This document shows positions 6,483 through 14,812 of a DNA stretch of 35,143 nt, one piece after another. This stretch comes from Chloroflexota bacterium (GTDB taxonomy: Bacteria; Chloroflexota; Anaerolineae; Anaerolineales; UBA4823), in NCBI GenBank assembly GCA_020349245.1, contig CP070764.1:1453205-1488347 (forward strand), in the 5' to 3' direction. The notes under the pieces were generated by a model. It saw only the letters and a program-made list of their open reading frames with translations, had not been told where the DNA came from and ran no database searches. Numbering within the stretch: the stretch's first letter is position 1; each line of letters starts with the position of its first letter. The translations under genes were made by a program, and so were the position numbers.

Positions 6483-7327
6483 TGAGATATACCCTGATCA
6501 ATAACTGGAGTATTTTTGCAGGATTCCTCCTGGCCATCCTCGCCATGTCAGGGATGCTGGTGACTGTATTCCTGCCAGTAACCATTTCCTTCGATCTGCC
6601 AAGCGATCAGGGTATTGGCTCCCTCGAAGTCCCCTTGAAACCAATCCACCAGGAAAAAACAAACAATTTTCAATCAGCTGTGGTTGAACGCAAAATTGTA
6701 ACTACCAAGGAAAGTGTTGATGATGCGGACAGGGAGGATTCATCCCAGGTCGTACTCTCTGCTCCAAACCCGGTAAAGGTTGAGCCATCATTGGTTAAAG
6801 ATGCATCCCAAGAGACTGAGGCTTTACCTGCAGTCCAGCTTCCACCAGAAGTCCCTGTCCGCATTGTTATCCCTTCCATCGACCTGGATGCCCCGGTCAT
6901 CCCTGCACCGGTGAGCTTCGAAAAACTGGCTGGCAAGGAATTCATGCGCTGGTCTGTGCCTGACCAGTTTGCCTCTGGTTGGCACACCACCTCGGCGATG
7001 CTGGGTGAAACCGGCAATACTGTCCTCAATGGCCACCACAACGCCTATGGAGAAGTCTTCGTCTCCCTGGTGGATGTGGAAATTGGAGACATGATCTGGG
7101 TCGAATCGGAAAACAGCCGCTTCAGCTACCAAATTACGAATAAGATGATCCTGCCAGAGAAATACGAGCAGCTGGATGTACGCATGAACAATGCTCAATG
7201 GCTCTTGCCTTCGATTGATGAGCGATTGACACTGATCACCTGCTGGCCATACGAGACAAATACCCACCGGTTGATCATCGTGGCCCGCCCGCTGGGACGC
7301 GAAGAAATCAACAGAGTATACAAATAA
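6482..7327 (+). CDS. Sortase (class D/E-like), dedicated to the surface cassette
   Basis: A 281-residue membrane-anchored transpeptidase: it cleaves the sorting signal between Thr and Gly and links the protein to the cell wall. There is one N-terminal membrane segment (about 12-33), a linker of about 85 residues, and the sortase barrel from about residue 125 (VPVRIVIPSIDLDAPV). Catalytic residues visible are His in LNGHHN (185/186), Cys254 in TLITCWPYE and Arg263 in THRLIIVAR. The pattern fits class D/E sortases; the class is not settled by eye. Its ATG overlaps the stop of the upstream substrate gene, which places it under the third riboswitch. A strong terminator follows at 7359. The upstream genes with IP(Q/E)TG tails are the obvious substrates. 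Confidence 0.92.
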   Translation: MRYTLINNWSIFAGFLLAILAMSGMLVTVFLPVTISFDLPSDQGIGSLEVPLKPIHQEKTNNFQSAVVERKIVTTKESVDDADREDSSQVVLSAPNPVKVEPSLVKDASQETEALPAVQLPPEVPVRIVIPSIDLDAPVIPAPVSFEKLAGKEFMRWSVPDQFASGWHTTSAMLGETGNTVLNGHHNAYGEVFVSLVDVEIGDMIWVESENSRFSYQITNKMILPEKYEQLDVRMNNAQWLLPSIDERLTLITCWPYETNTHRLIIVARPLGREEINRVYK

Positions 7328-7358
7328 CGCCAGCAAATTTACCCGTAAACTTGATTTT

Positions 7359-7392
7359 CCCCCTTGCCAAGGTGAATGCAAGGGGGATTTTT
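7359..7392 (+). terminator. Terminator of the surface/sortase operon
   Basis: CCCCCTTGC (7359-7367) pairs perfectly with GCAAGGGGG (7378-7386), followed by ATTTTT. A clear intrinsic terminator 31 nt after the sortase stop. Confidence 0.9.
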
Positions 7393-7398
7393 ATCTGC

Positions 7399-7427
7399 TT
7401 GACGCAGTATCAGGATTGTGCTAGTAT
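7399..7427 (+). promoter_or_regulatory. Promoter of the LysM lipoprotein gene
   Basis: TTGACG (7399-7404), a 17-nt spacer and TAGTAT (7422-7427) make a good housekeeping-type promoter. A second TATAAT lies at 7465-7470 with TTGAAA 19 nt upstream, so two start sites are possible. Confidence 0.65.
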
Positions 7428-7500
7428 CAGTGACAGAATTTGAAAAATCATTTGCGAAACTGGTTATAATAGCAGTCAAAATTCCAATGAGGAGAATTTT

Positions 7501-8163
7501 ATGACCACCACACGCACGATTATCTTCCTTGTGTTGGTGACAACTGCAATGACTTTAGCGGGGTGCAGGCTTTCTGCATCGACACCACCCCCGGTGACAG
7601 AGACACCCGACAGCGCGATGAACACATTAGAAGCTGAACTTGGCACAATCGCCACTCAAACGGCTGTTGCCGGCGGTGGCGCTGAAACCGTGCCCTCTGA
7701 GCAGCCGCCAGCCCAATCAACGGAGACCGGCTCCACCGATACCACCCAACCAACAGCCCCGGCACCCACCTCCCCGCCTCCCCAACCTTCTCCCACACCT
7801 GCACCAGTTTTCACGGCGACACCAGGATTACCTGAAACTTACCAGCTGCAGAAAGGTGAATTCCCCTTCTGCATCGCCCGCCGGTTTAACGTCGACCAGT
7901 CTGAGCTGCTCAGCCTGAATGGTCTCGGATCAGAGTCCATCGTCCCAGTGGGATATTCTCTGAAAATCCCCCAAACTGGCAATAAATTCTTTGGACAAAG
8001 AGCCCTGCTGAATCACCCCACGAACTACACGGTAGTCGCCGGTGACAGCATATATTCCATCGCCTGCAAATTTGGAGATGTCGATCCAAATGCCATAGCC
8101 CAGGCGAATAGCCTTAATGCCCCATACAATGTTTCTGCCGGGCAGGTGCTGTACATCCCCTAG
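7501..8163 (+). CDS. LysM-domain lipoprotein
   Basis: A 220-residue lipoprotein: lipobox LAGC with the acylated Cys at 22, then a Ser/Thr/Pro-rich linker to about residue 115. Two LysM-like modules follow. The first starts at YQLQKGEFPFCIARRFNVD, the second at YTVVAGDSIYSIACKFGDVD, each ending in a motif of the type VPVGYSLKIP or VSAGQVLYIP. LysM modules bind the glycan chains of peptidoglycan, so the protein probably tethers to the wall from the outer face of the membrane. No catalytic domain is present. GAGGAG precedes the ATG. It is a single-gene unit with its own promoter and terminator. It resembles the larger lipoprotein at the left edge in design but lacks the peptidase-like part. Confidence 0.88.
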   Translation: MTTTRTIIFLVLVTTAMTLAGCRLSASTPPPVTETPDSAMNTLEAELGTIATQTAVAGGGAETVPSEQPPAQSTETGSTDTTQPTAPAPTSPPPQPSPTPAPVFTATPGLPETYQLQKGEFPFCIARRFNVDQSELLSLNGLGSESIVPVGYSLKIPQTGNKFFGQRALLNHPTNYTVVAGDSIYSIACKFGDVDPNAIAQANSLNAPYNVSAGQVLYIP

Positions 8164-8187
8164 TAAAATACCAAATGCGAATTTTGT

Positions 8188-8221
8188 GTAGCCGGTATAA
8201 TGTGCCGGCTACTCTTTTTTT
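8188..8221 (+). terminator. Terminator of the LysM lipoprotein gene
   Basis: GTAGCCGG (8188-8195) pairs perfectly with CCGGCTAC (8205-8212), followed by TCTTTTTTT. It lies before the Nudix gene and rules out an in-frame ATG at 8200 as that gene's start. Confidence 0.9.
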
Positions 8222-8241
8222 GCCTGCCGAGGAAGATACAC

Positions 8242-8769
8242 ATGCGATACATAACTCAAGAATCAGAAACCCTTTATCGAGGTAAAGCCTTTGATGTACG
8301 CCGCGACCTGGTCCTGCTGCCAGATGGGAAAACAACCTCTGTCGACATAGTTGTCCATCCCGGTGCAGTGACCTTAATCCCCATCAACAGCGATGGCAAA
8401 CTGCTTTTTGTGCGCCAATACCGGCATGCCGTGGGGCGCATGCTGCTGGAACTGCCCGCTGGCACCCTGGACGCTGGTGAGAAACCCGAGGATTGTGCAC
8501 TGCGCGAGATACGTGAAGAGACCGGTATGTCGGCCTCCAGGCTGGAAAAGGTCGGAGAGTTTTTCCTGGTGCCTGGTTACTCGACGGAATATATGTATAT
8601 CTACCTGGCAAGCGGCTTGCAATCTGCCCCACTGCCAGGAGATGAGGACGAATTTATCACTGTCGAGGCTGTGGATCTCGCGAGAATCCCGGAATTGATT
8701 AGTAAAGGAGACCTGCGGGACGCCAAATCCCTGGCAGCCCTCTTTCTGGCAAAGCCCTATCTCGAGTAA
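8242..8769 (+). CDS. Nudix hydrolase, ADP-ribose pyrophosphatase type
   Basis: A 175-residue cytosolic enzyme that probably hydrolyses ADP-ribose or related nucleoside diphosphate sugars to AMP and a sugar phosphate. The Nudix box is complete (G74 to M96: G, five residues, E, seven residues, REIREETGM), which binds the catalytic Mg ions. The N-terminal strand region RGKAFDVRRDLVLLPDG and VRQYRHAVGRMLLELPAG are typical of the NudF-like branch. The start at 8242 is chosen because GAGGAAG sits 7 nt upstream and because a terminator occupies 8188-8221. It stands alone, convergent with the minus-strand block that ends at 8814. Confidence 0.92.
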   Translation: MRYITQESETLYRGKAFDVRRDLVLLPDGKTTSVDIVVHPGAVTLIPINSDGKLLFVRQYRHAVGRMLLELPAGTLDAGEKPEDCALREIREETGMSASRLEKVGEFFLVPGYSTEYMYIYLASGLQSAPLPGDEDEFITVEAVDLARIPELISKGDLRDAKSLAALFLAKPYLE

Positions 8770-8813
8770 TTAAATTTTCAAGTGAAGTGGAAATATCCAG
8801 GGGAGTCCGCGCA

Positions 8814-9113
8814 TCAGGTTTGCGGTTGGCCGCCTGGTGATATCCTCGGCCGGCGACGTGATTTCTGAACTGAAGACCGCCCTGTCCCGGGGTTGAGCAA
8901 GGTGTTCAGCCAGGTGATAGCCCGCGGGTCAAAATCCCTGCGCCCACACATATCACAAACCCAAGCCGGGAAATTGGGCACCGTGACCAATTCCCTGTTT
9001 AACCAGGTGAAGTAGGTCACCGCTTCCATGTGCATGACCCCAGCATAGCATTCCGGGCATTGGTACACCGACTCGTTCTTCTGGTTATCTGCGGACTGTG
9101 ATTTCATCTTCAT
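8814..9113 (-). CDS. YgiT-type zinc-finger protein
   Basis: A 99-residue protein with two CxxC pairs: CPECYAG near residue 19 and CDMCGRR near residue 53, the pattern of YgiT/MqsA N-terminal zinc-binding domains. In the classic cases such domains are the metal-binding half of antitoxins. Here the helix-turn-helix half is missing and no toxin gene is adjacent, so an antitoxin role is not supported. The C-terminal 25 residues are basic and look disordered. GAGG precedes the ATG by 7 nt. It lies just downstream of lepB on the same strand (24-nt gap), so the two are probably co-transcribed. Confidence 0.75.
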   Translation of the reverse strand: MKMKSQSADNQKNESVYQCPECYAGVMHMEAVTYFTWLNRELVTVPNFPAWVCDMCGRRDFDPRAITWLNTLLNPGTGRSSVQKSRRRPRISPGGQPQT

Positions 9114-9137
9114 TGCAGCCTCAACTCGTATGCCCCG

Positions 9138-9737
9138 TCAAGGAGCCGCACTGGCAGCTGGATGCTTAAGCAGACCCCACTCCGTCGGTGGCCAGTAGAC
9201 AAAGGTCGCCTTTCCAATAACGTAATCCAGGGGAACTGTACCCCAATTATGTGAGTCCGAAGAATTATTGCGATTGTCTCCCAGGACAAACAAAGAATCG
9301 CCGGGGACTGTCCAGGTATCTTGATACACGGGTGAAGCGGCAATATAATCTTCCTCGAGCAGATTACCGTTCACATAGACTTCACCGTTCTTTACCTCGA
9401 CCTGGTCACCCGGCAAGCCAATAATCCGCTTGATGTATTCCTGATCTGGATCACGGGGGAAATGGAAAACAATCACGTCTCCAGTGGCTGGATCGCCAAA
9501 GTAATAAGCCAACTTATTTACAATAACGAATTCTCCACTCTGAAGTGTCGGTTCCATGCTCGCTCCATCCACCCGGATGCGTGCAGAAACAGCATTGATA
9601 GCCACGAATAGTATGACCGACAAGATTAAAGTTTCTACGATGTCGATCACAAACCTAGTTAAACCGGATCGCTTCTCCTCTATCTCCTGCGGTTCCGGTA
9701 TAGTTTCTGTGTGGAAATGATCCAAGTTATGCTCCAT
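9138..9737 (-). CDS. lepB: Signal peptidase I
   Basis: A 199-residue membrane-bound serine peptidase that removes signal peptides from exported proteins. There is one N-terminal transmembrane helix (about 29-50). The catalytic Ser60 is in GASMEPTL and the catalytic Lys103 is in YIKRIIGLPGD. The conserved box LGDNRNNSSDSHNWGTVP is present, and the length is normal for a Gram-positive-type enzyme. An in-frame ATG at 9767 would add ten residues. The ATG at 9737 is preferred because AAGGAAA lies just before it. It has its own promoter (9800-9828) and is separated from der by a hairpin. Many substrates, such as the secreted proteins at the left of this window, would depend on it. Confidence 0.93.
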   Translation of the reverse strand: MEHNLDHFHTETIPEPQEIEEKRSGLTRFVIDIVETLILSVILFVAINAVSARIRVDGASMEPTLQSGEFVIVNKLAYYFGDPATGDVIVFHFPRDPDQEYIKRIIGLPGDQVEVKNGEVYVNGNLLEEDYIAASPVYQDTWTVPGDSLFVLGDNRNNSSDSHNWGTVPLDYVIGKATFVYWPPTEWGLLKHPAASAAP

Positions 9738-9772
9738 CCATTTCCTTACTGTGCAAGCTAGCTGCATGATGA

Positions 9773-9791
9773 GGGAGAAAAGATTTCTCCC
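9773..9791. repeat. Perfect palindrome in the lepB leader
   Basis: GGGAGAAA, three bases, then TTTCTCCC. It lies right after the expected lepB transcription start (about 9793), so it could be an operator or a 5' mRNA hairpin. Confidence 0.6.
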
Positions 9792-9799
9792 ACAATTGG

Positions 9800-9828
9800 A
9801 TTATAAAGTCGCCATGCTGACAGGTCAA
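9800..9828 (-). promoter_or_regulatory. lepB promoter
   Basis: On the minus strand: TTGACC, a 17-nt spacer and a perfect TATAAT. The -35 is at 9823-9828 and the -10 at 9800-9805. One of the best promoter matches in the window. Confidence 0.8.
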
Positions 9829-9840
9829 GGCATACAACTC

Positions 9841-9862
9841 AACCTAAGAGATTTCTTAGGTT
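9841..9862 (-). terminator. Hairpin after der
   Basis: AACCTAAGA (9841-9849) and TCTTAGGTT (9854-9862) form a perfect 9-bp stem with a 4-nt loop, 43 nt downstream of the der stop. It lacks a U-run, so it is a weak terminator or mRNA end-protecting hairpin. Confidence 0.5.
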
Positions 9863-9905
9863 TCTCCCTGTTAATAGATTTTGTGTTAGGGGGGAAGAAT
9901 TGCAT

Positions 9906-11279
9906 TTAACGGCGGCTGCGAAGTACCAGGCGAATCGGGGTTCCCAGAAATGGGTAATCTTCACGGATGCGGTTCTCCAAGTATCGCTGGTATGTAAAGT
10001 GGGCAAGCTTCGGGTCGTTTACGTATAGCAAGAAAATCGGTGGGTCATTCCGCACCTGGGTACCGTAATATATTTTCAGCTGTTTACCAGCCCGGGTGGG
10101 GGCTGGATGGAGATCCTGCGCTCTCCTCAAGATCCGGTTCAACATCCCGGTAGACAGCCGCACCAACCGTTCTTCCTGCACTCTCAATGCCATGGGCAGC
10201 ACTTGAGAAACCCTTTGTCCCGTCTTGGCGGAAATGAACAGCAAGGGTACGTAAGGTAAGAAGTTCAATTCCTGTCTCAACAGGCGGGTATATTCATCCA
10301 TGGTGTAGGTATCTTTGGATATCGCATCCCACTTGTTAACCACCACCACGACGCTTTTCCAGGCATCGATGATATATCCTGCTATATGAGCGTCCTGGGC
10401 AGATAAGCTGGTCGTGGCATCAACTACTAACAGCACCACGCTGGCGCGATCGATCGCCTGAAAAGTTCTCAGCACGCTGTATTTTTCCACCCCCGGTTCG
10501 ATTTTTCCTCGCTTGCGTATCCCGGCCGTATCGATCAGGGTAATCGGTATGTCCTCAAAAGTCAGGTATGTATCCACTGCATCGCGAGTGGTTCCCGGGA
10601 TAGCGCTGACAATCGCCCGCTCCTCTCCCAGCAATTTATTCAGCAAGCTTGACTTACCCACATTGGGTTTGCCAACAATGGCGATCTTCAGCGAATCATC
10701 TTCGACCTCTTCACCGGTCAAGCGGAAGGATGAGACCAGTACATCAAGCATATCCCCGGTCCCCGTACCATGGAGCGCTGATATGGGATATGGCTCACCC
10801 ATGCCTAATTCATAGAACTGGTAGGCTTGTCCACGCCGGGCTTCATTATCAGCCTTATTCACAACCAGGAATATCGGCGGATAAGGTTCGTCATCCACCT
10901 GGCGCTGGTGCTGGCGAAGAATCTGGGCAATTTCTTGATCAGCAGGCGTGACCCCACTCTCAGCATCGACGATAAACAGGACGGCATCTGCCATAGATAT
11001 AGCGATCTCTGCCTGTTCCTTGATTTGATTAATAAAATCAGCTGAACCGATAGACAGGGGTGCCTGAGCCTTCCCCGGACCGGTCTGTGTCGGGTCGATC
11101 CCCCCTGTGTCAATAATCGAAAACACAACCCCGCTCCAAATCGCATCCGCCATCAAGCGATCCCGCGTGGTCCCGGGGGTTGCATCGACGACCGCCAAGC
11201 GCTCTTCTGCCAGGCGGTTAAACAGGGTGCTTTTCCCAACGTTGGGGCGCCCAACCAGGGCTACAACTGGTTTTGGCAT
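9906..11279 (-). CDS. der: Ribosome biogenesis GTPase Der (EngA)
   Basis: A 457-residue double GTPase needed for maturation of the 50S ribosomal subunit. The first G domain has GRPNVGKST (residues 10-18), DTGG and NKAD; the second has GKPNVGKSS (about 205-213), DTAG and NKWD. A KH-like domain makes up the last 80 residues or so. The tandem arrangement is unique to Der. Length is normal. It starts 9 nt after the cdaR stop and is probably part of the same transcript as cdaA-cdaR. The ribosome binding site is weak (GAGATACGG). Confidence 0.97.
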   Translation of the reverse strand: MPKPVVALVGRPNVGKSTLFNRLAEERLAVVDATPGTTRDRLMADAIWSGVVFSIIDTGGIDPTQTGPGKAQAPLSIGSADFINQIKEQAEIAISMADAVLFIVDAESGVTPADQEIAQILRQHQRQVDDEPYPPIFLVVNKADNEARRGQAYQFYELGMGEPYPISALHGTGTGDMLDVLVSSFRLTGEEVEDDSLKIAIVGKPNVGKSSLLNKLLGEERAIVSAIPGTTRDAVDTYLTFEDIPITLIDTAGIRKRGKIEPGVEKYSVLRTFQAIDRASVVLLVVDATTSLSAQDAHIAGYIIDAWKSVVVVVNKWDAISKDTYTMDEYTRLLRQELNFLPYVPLLFISAKTGQRVSQVLPMALRVQEERLVRLSTGMLNRILRRAQDLHPAPTRAGKQLKIYYGTQVRNDPPIFLLYVNDPKLAHFTYQRYLENRIREDYPFLGTPIRLVLRSRR

Positions 11280-11288
11280 ATCCGTATC

Positions 11289-12557
11289 TCAGGGCTGGCT
11301 GGTGGCGATCGGTTCAGTTGTCGGTGTGGGAGTCGGGGCGATAATAATTTCCACCGCGACCGTGGAAGGAAGGATCGCCTCCACCTGGATGCGGTCCAGG
11401 ACGATATCCACCACCGGTTCGAGCTGATACGTACCAAGCTCCAAGTCAGTCACATCTACAACCACACGGATGTCATCCGGGCTTAATGTATCCAGGATGG
11501 GGACTGGACCAGAAAGGATTACATCGACAGTTTCTGGTGAAATAACCGCGCTGTGGATAGGCAGCAAACCGATGGGTATCACCGGTGGCGAAATTGTCAA
11601 ACTTCCTTCAATCGCGGCGATGCTCACTTGAACCAGGACAAATTGATCCCCAACCATAGTCACGCCTTCCGGCAAATTCACCACAACGTAAGTATCTATA
11701 TCATCCACCGCATCAGTCAGCTCCACGGGTTCCGTTTCCACGTATCCAGGCAAATCATTCACCAGTTGAGGATCGCTTGAAAAGACAACCACATTCAATG
11801 GAGAGACAGTGATATTGGTCAATTTATAACCATTAGCGGGCTGACCAGTTGTTTCCACCCGAACGATCACGTTTCGATAACCACCCTGCAGAAATATCGG
11901 CTGGATAATGCTTACTTCCAGCGGGTTTAGGGTCACCCCAGAAACTGGCTCGCCGTTTGCATCCAGGGCAATCAGGGGGACGTCGCGCTCAACCGTCTCG
12001 GTAACGCCGGAGATATCCAGTGCAGCATAGACACCCTCAATCTGGGTCACCAGGGATTCGGCACCCGAGATTGTGACTTCAGAGGGCTCCGAGCTCAATC
12101 TGCCTTTCTGGTAACCTACAGCTGGCTCACCGGATACCTCGAGGTTTACCGGGTATGTACGGGTTAATAACGGTTCCAGGGTTACCGAAACAATTGCCGG
12201 GACGACAGAGCTGCGACGAACCGGTCGAAAGGGTGGGTTGATCTGCACCTGGACGCCTAAATCATGGGTACCCGCTTCCAATCCAGAGACATCCACCCAG
12301 GCCTGCACCGCGTTCTCCGAAGCACTCATCGAATCCATGACAGAAGAGGGCGCTTCCAAAGTAACCCGCACCTGCGCAGGGATGTTCCCAATGACCAGCA
12401 TCCCCGGGTTCAGGCCGACCAGGTCCAGGGGAACCGAACGGGTTTGTTCAACATTTGGATTGGCAGCGGTCACTGCAGATATCCAAACGACGATGGCCAA
12501 CACCAGCGCCAAAATGAGTGTACTCAGATTACTGATTAACCAACGAAAAGGTGACAA
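11289..12557 (-). CDS. cdaR: CdaR-like YbbR-domain regulator of diadenylate cyclase
   Basis: A 422-residue protein with one N-terminal membrane helix (about 10-32) and an extracytoplasmic region made of tandem YbbR domains (four can be discerned), recognised by units of the type VPLDLVGLNPGMLVIGNIPAQV. It ends in a Thr/Pro-rich tail. In Firmicutes CdaR binds and modulates the c-di-AMP synthase CdaA; the two genes are normally adjacent, as here (5-nt gap). The start codon appears to be TTG at 12557, with AGGAGG 10 nt upstream inside the end of cdaA. The usual third partner of that operon, glmM, is not in the window; der follows instead. Confidence 0.9.
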   Translation of the reverse strand: MSPFRWLISNLSTLILALVLAIVVWISAVTAANPNVEQTRSVPLDLVGLNPGMLVIGNIPAQVRVTLEAPSSVMDSMSASENAVQAWVDVSGLEAGTHDLGVQVQINPPFRPVRRSSVVPAIVSVTLEPLLTRTYPVNLEVSGEPAVGYQKGRLSSEPSEVTISGAESLVTQIEGVYAALDISGVTETVERDVPLIALDANGEPVSGVTLNPLEVSIIQPIFLQGGYRNVIVRVETTGQPANGYKLTNITVSPLNVVVFSSDPQLVNDLPGYVETEPVELTDAVDDIDTYVVVNLPEGVTMVGDQFVLVQVSIAAIEGSLTISPPVIPIGLLPIHSAVISPETVDVILSGPVPILDTLSPDDIRVVVDVTDLELGTYQLEPVVDIVLDRIQVEAILPSTVAVEIIIAPTPTPTTEPIATSQP

Positions 12558-12562
12558 ATTCT

Positions 12563-13453
12563 TTAATCCTCCTCTCGTTGTGACTGATCATCGGCGCCAA
12601 ACAAGCGCCTGAAGAAACCGGTAATGCCTCTAACCGGCCTGGAGGGTCGATACAATGCACGCAGGATATTTTCCAGCCGTTCAGCATCCAAGCGACGAAT
12701 CATGCGCCCCGAGTTGACGACGGAAATGGAACCGGTCTCTTCGGAAACAACAATCGCCACCGCATCGCTGACCTCAGAAATTCCCAGGGCAGCCCGGTGG
12801 CGCAATCCCATCTGGCGCTCCGGGGACTTCGAGAGCACTCCACTTGCCGATAAGGGTAAAACTGATGAAGCTGAGACGATCTTGGAGCCAACAATGATCA
12901 CTGCACCATCATGGAGAGGAGTATTTGGATAAAAGATTTGCAGGATCACCTCCGGTGACACGTCTGAATCCATCCGCACTCCGCTTTGAATGTATGCTTC
13001 CAGATTATCCGCTCGCTGCAGCACGATCAAAGCGCCATGCCTGCGATTAGAAAGCCTGGCGGTAGCGCTAACCACAGCAGAGATTGTGTCCTGGATTTCG
13101 GTCGCATTTGACCCCCTTCCACCGTCCAGGATTGCGCCAGCTCGACCCAATCTTTCTAATGCCCGCCGGATCTCCGGAGCAAAAATAACCGGGATGACCA
13201 GCAACAAAGCAGGCAGTGTCGTACGCATCAACCAGGAGAATGCTGGCAGCACCTCAAGACTGGTGAGCAAGCTGATCAGGGCGATCACCAGCAGGACACC
13301 CCGCAAGAGCACCAATGCCTGTGTATCCCGCAGCCAACGCAGAATCACGAAGAAAATTGCAGTGACCAATAACACGTCTACAATCCCGAAAGGATCGAGA
13401 CGTTCGAAAACAAAGGTCAGGTTATCGATCAAGCTCTCAATAATATCGGTCAC
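12563..13453 (-). CDS. cdaA: Diadenylate cyclase CdaA
   Basis: A 296-residue membrane enzyme that makes cyclic di-AMP from two ATP. Three N-terminal hydrophobic helices (about 24-95) are followed by the DAC (DisA_N) domain. The catalytic motifs are present: DGA at 182-184 in TPLHDGAVIIV and RHR at 218-220 in GLRHRAALGISE. The C-terminal 25 residues are basic. c-di-AMP in related organisms controls potassium uptake and wall homeostasis. The start is GTG at 13453, with GGAG 10 nt upstream. It forms an operon with cdaR. The riboswitches in this window resemble c-di-GMP aptamers, not the c-di-AMP (ydaO) type, so a direct link to CdaA is not suggested. Confidence 0.95.
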   Translation of the reverse strand: MTDIIESLIDNLTFVFERLDPFGIVDVLLVTAIFFVILRWLRDTQALVLLRGVLLVIALISLLTSLEVLPAFSWLMRTTLPALLLVIPVIFAPEIRRALERLGRAGAILDGGRGSNATEIQDTISAVVSATARLSNRRHGALIVLQRADNLEAYIQSGVRMDSDVSPEVILQIFYPNTPLHDGAVIIVGSKIVSASSVLPLSASGVLSKSPERQMGLRHRAALGISEVSDAVAIVVSEETGSISVVNSGRMIRRLDAERLENILRALYRPSRPVRGITGFFRRLFGADDQSQREED

Positions 13454-13505
13454 AGATCAGAACTCCACGAGTGCTTCCATTCCCATGGATGCAGGGCAAC
13501 CATCC

Positions 13506-14639
13506 TTAGACCGGCTTTAATACCCGGTCTTTGCGCAGCTGTTTAAAGAACATCACCGTACCGACCGGCATCGATTCAAGGGCAGCTTCTTCCCAAGCGC
13601 TGAATCCCAATTCCTGCGGGCTACGGGTTGTGTATCCCAGCGCATCCCAGACAGCAGCATGCCGTCCCAAATAGGGAGGCAGGAACAATAACAGGGCTTC
13701 GCTCTGCAGTTCCCGAGAAGCGTCTTCAATCGTCTTCATCAGCACCCTAACAGCCTCTCCAAGTGCCAGACCAGGTTCTAAATATAGATCGCTAACCCGG
13801 GCTACTAAATTCTCAACCTGCCAGCCGGCCAATCCAACCAGGCGTTCATCGATCTTCAACAGCATAAAAGCTTTCTCCCCGAAGGCAGCCATCACCTCCT
13901 CGGGAGTCATTGTACGGCGTCCTTTGCTGATCTGGGTGACAAATTCAGCGATCTCCTCCACCTGGCGGGGACCAGCTCGCTCGACCAGCAGCCCGCCCCT
14001 GCCAGCAGAGGCGGGTTGGGATCGCCCGCCAATCCCTTCCGGGAGCGTTCTTTTCCAGGCGGTCAGCACCTGCTGCCAGGTCGCTTCAAACGAATCATCA
14101 TTCTGGATGACCACATCCGCAGCCTCGATCTTTTGCGATTGCGGAGGTTGGGCAGCAATCCGCTGCCGGGCAATCTCTGCACTCAAACCCCTCTTCAGCT
14201 GCAACCGCCTGAGCTGCAGTTCTGTCGGTGAAGTCGTCACCCAAATCTTATCACATGCATGCCGCAAAGGACCTTCCAGCAGTTTTATTGCCTCGATCAC
14301 GACCACATCCTGACTTGCGTGGCGAACCAAAAGGTCTATCGCCTGCCTCACCAAAGGATGGACAATCGCTTCTAAAAGGGCGAGTGCTTCTGGATCTGAA
14401 AACACTATTTTGCCCAAGCGGGTGCGGTCAATTTGCCCTTCCGGGTTCAAAAGCCAGGTACCAAAAGATGCGAGTACTGGCTGGTATCCGGGAGCATCTT
14501 TGGCGATGGCGCGGTGGGCAAGCGCATCCGCATCGATCCCGTATGCGCCTAAGTGCTCGAGCATTTTCCGCACGACGCTCTTCCCGGTTGCGATATTACC
14601 GGTCAGTCCAATTACATATTTTCCCGGCCAGGCACTCAT
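13506..14639 (-). CDS. coaE: Dephospho-CoA kinase fused to a GNAT-like domain
   Basis: A 377-residue protein, while free CoaE is about 200. The N-terminal part is a dephospho-CoA kinase, catalysing the last step of coenzyme A synthesis: P-loop GLTGNIATGKSVV (residues 11-23), the DADALAH motif, and LLEGPL in the middle. A linker follows (about 200-215). The C-terminal 160 residues look like an N-acetyltransferase (GNAT) fold: RQVEEIAEFVTQISKGRRTM, LVGLAGWQVENLVARVSDLY and an ALLLFLPP strand. Fusion of a CoA-making enzyme with a domain from an acetyl-CoA-using family is notable. The acetyl-CoA pyrophosphate-binding motif (Q/RxxGxG/A) is not clear, so the second domain may not be catalytic. It has a strong promoter upstream. 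Confidence 0.9.
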   Translation of the reverse strand: MSAWPGKYVIGLTGNIATGKSVVRKMLEHLGAYGIDADALAHRAIAKDAPGYQPVLASFGTWLLNPEGQIDRTRLGKIVFSDPEALALLEAIVHPLVRQAIDLLVRHASQDVVVIEAIKLLEGPLRHACDKIWVTTSPTELQLRRLQLKRGLSAEIARQRIAAQPPQSQKIEAADVVIQNDDSFEATWQQVLTAWKRTLPEGIGGRSQPASAGRGGLLVERAGPRQVEEIAEFVTQISKGRRTMTPEEVMAAFGEKAFMLLKIDERLVGLAGWQVENLVARVSDLYLEPGLALGEAVRVLMKTIEDASRELQSEALLLFLPPYLGRHAAVWDALGYTTRSPQELGFSAWEEAALESMPVGTVMFFKQLRKDRVLKPV

Positions 14640-14768
14640 TGATCGGATCGCTCCACTTCCAGCACCATCTCAACACAACCAAAACCAGGCAAGCTAATAA
14701 AATTCAGCGCACCAGCAGAATCCGCAGGCAAGTGCGCAGAATTTCTCCTGCCGGCTAATCCTACCTGA

Positions 14769-14797
14769 ATTTTAGTCTCTGGCATATGGATTGTCAA
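14769..14797 (-). promoter_or_regulatory. coaE promoter
   Basis: On the minus strand: a perfect TTGACA (14792-14797), a 17-nt spacer and TAAAAT (14769-14774). Transcription would start near 14761, about 120 nt before the coaE ATG. Confidence 0.75.
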
Positions 14798-14812
14798 AGG
14801 AAAGGAACATAC

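Noticed and set aside
14636-14785. A short minus-strand ORF that overlaps the coaE start in the ATGA arrangement
   Set aside because: A strong promoter (TTGACA, 17 nt, TAAAAT) overlaps its 5' end so its start codon would not be transcribed from it, there is no ribosome binding site, and the product looks like no known protein.
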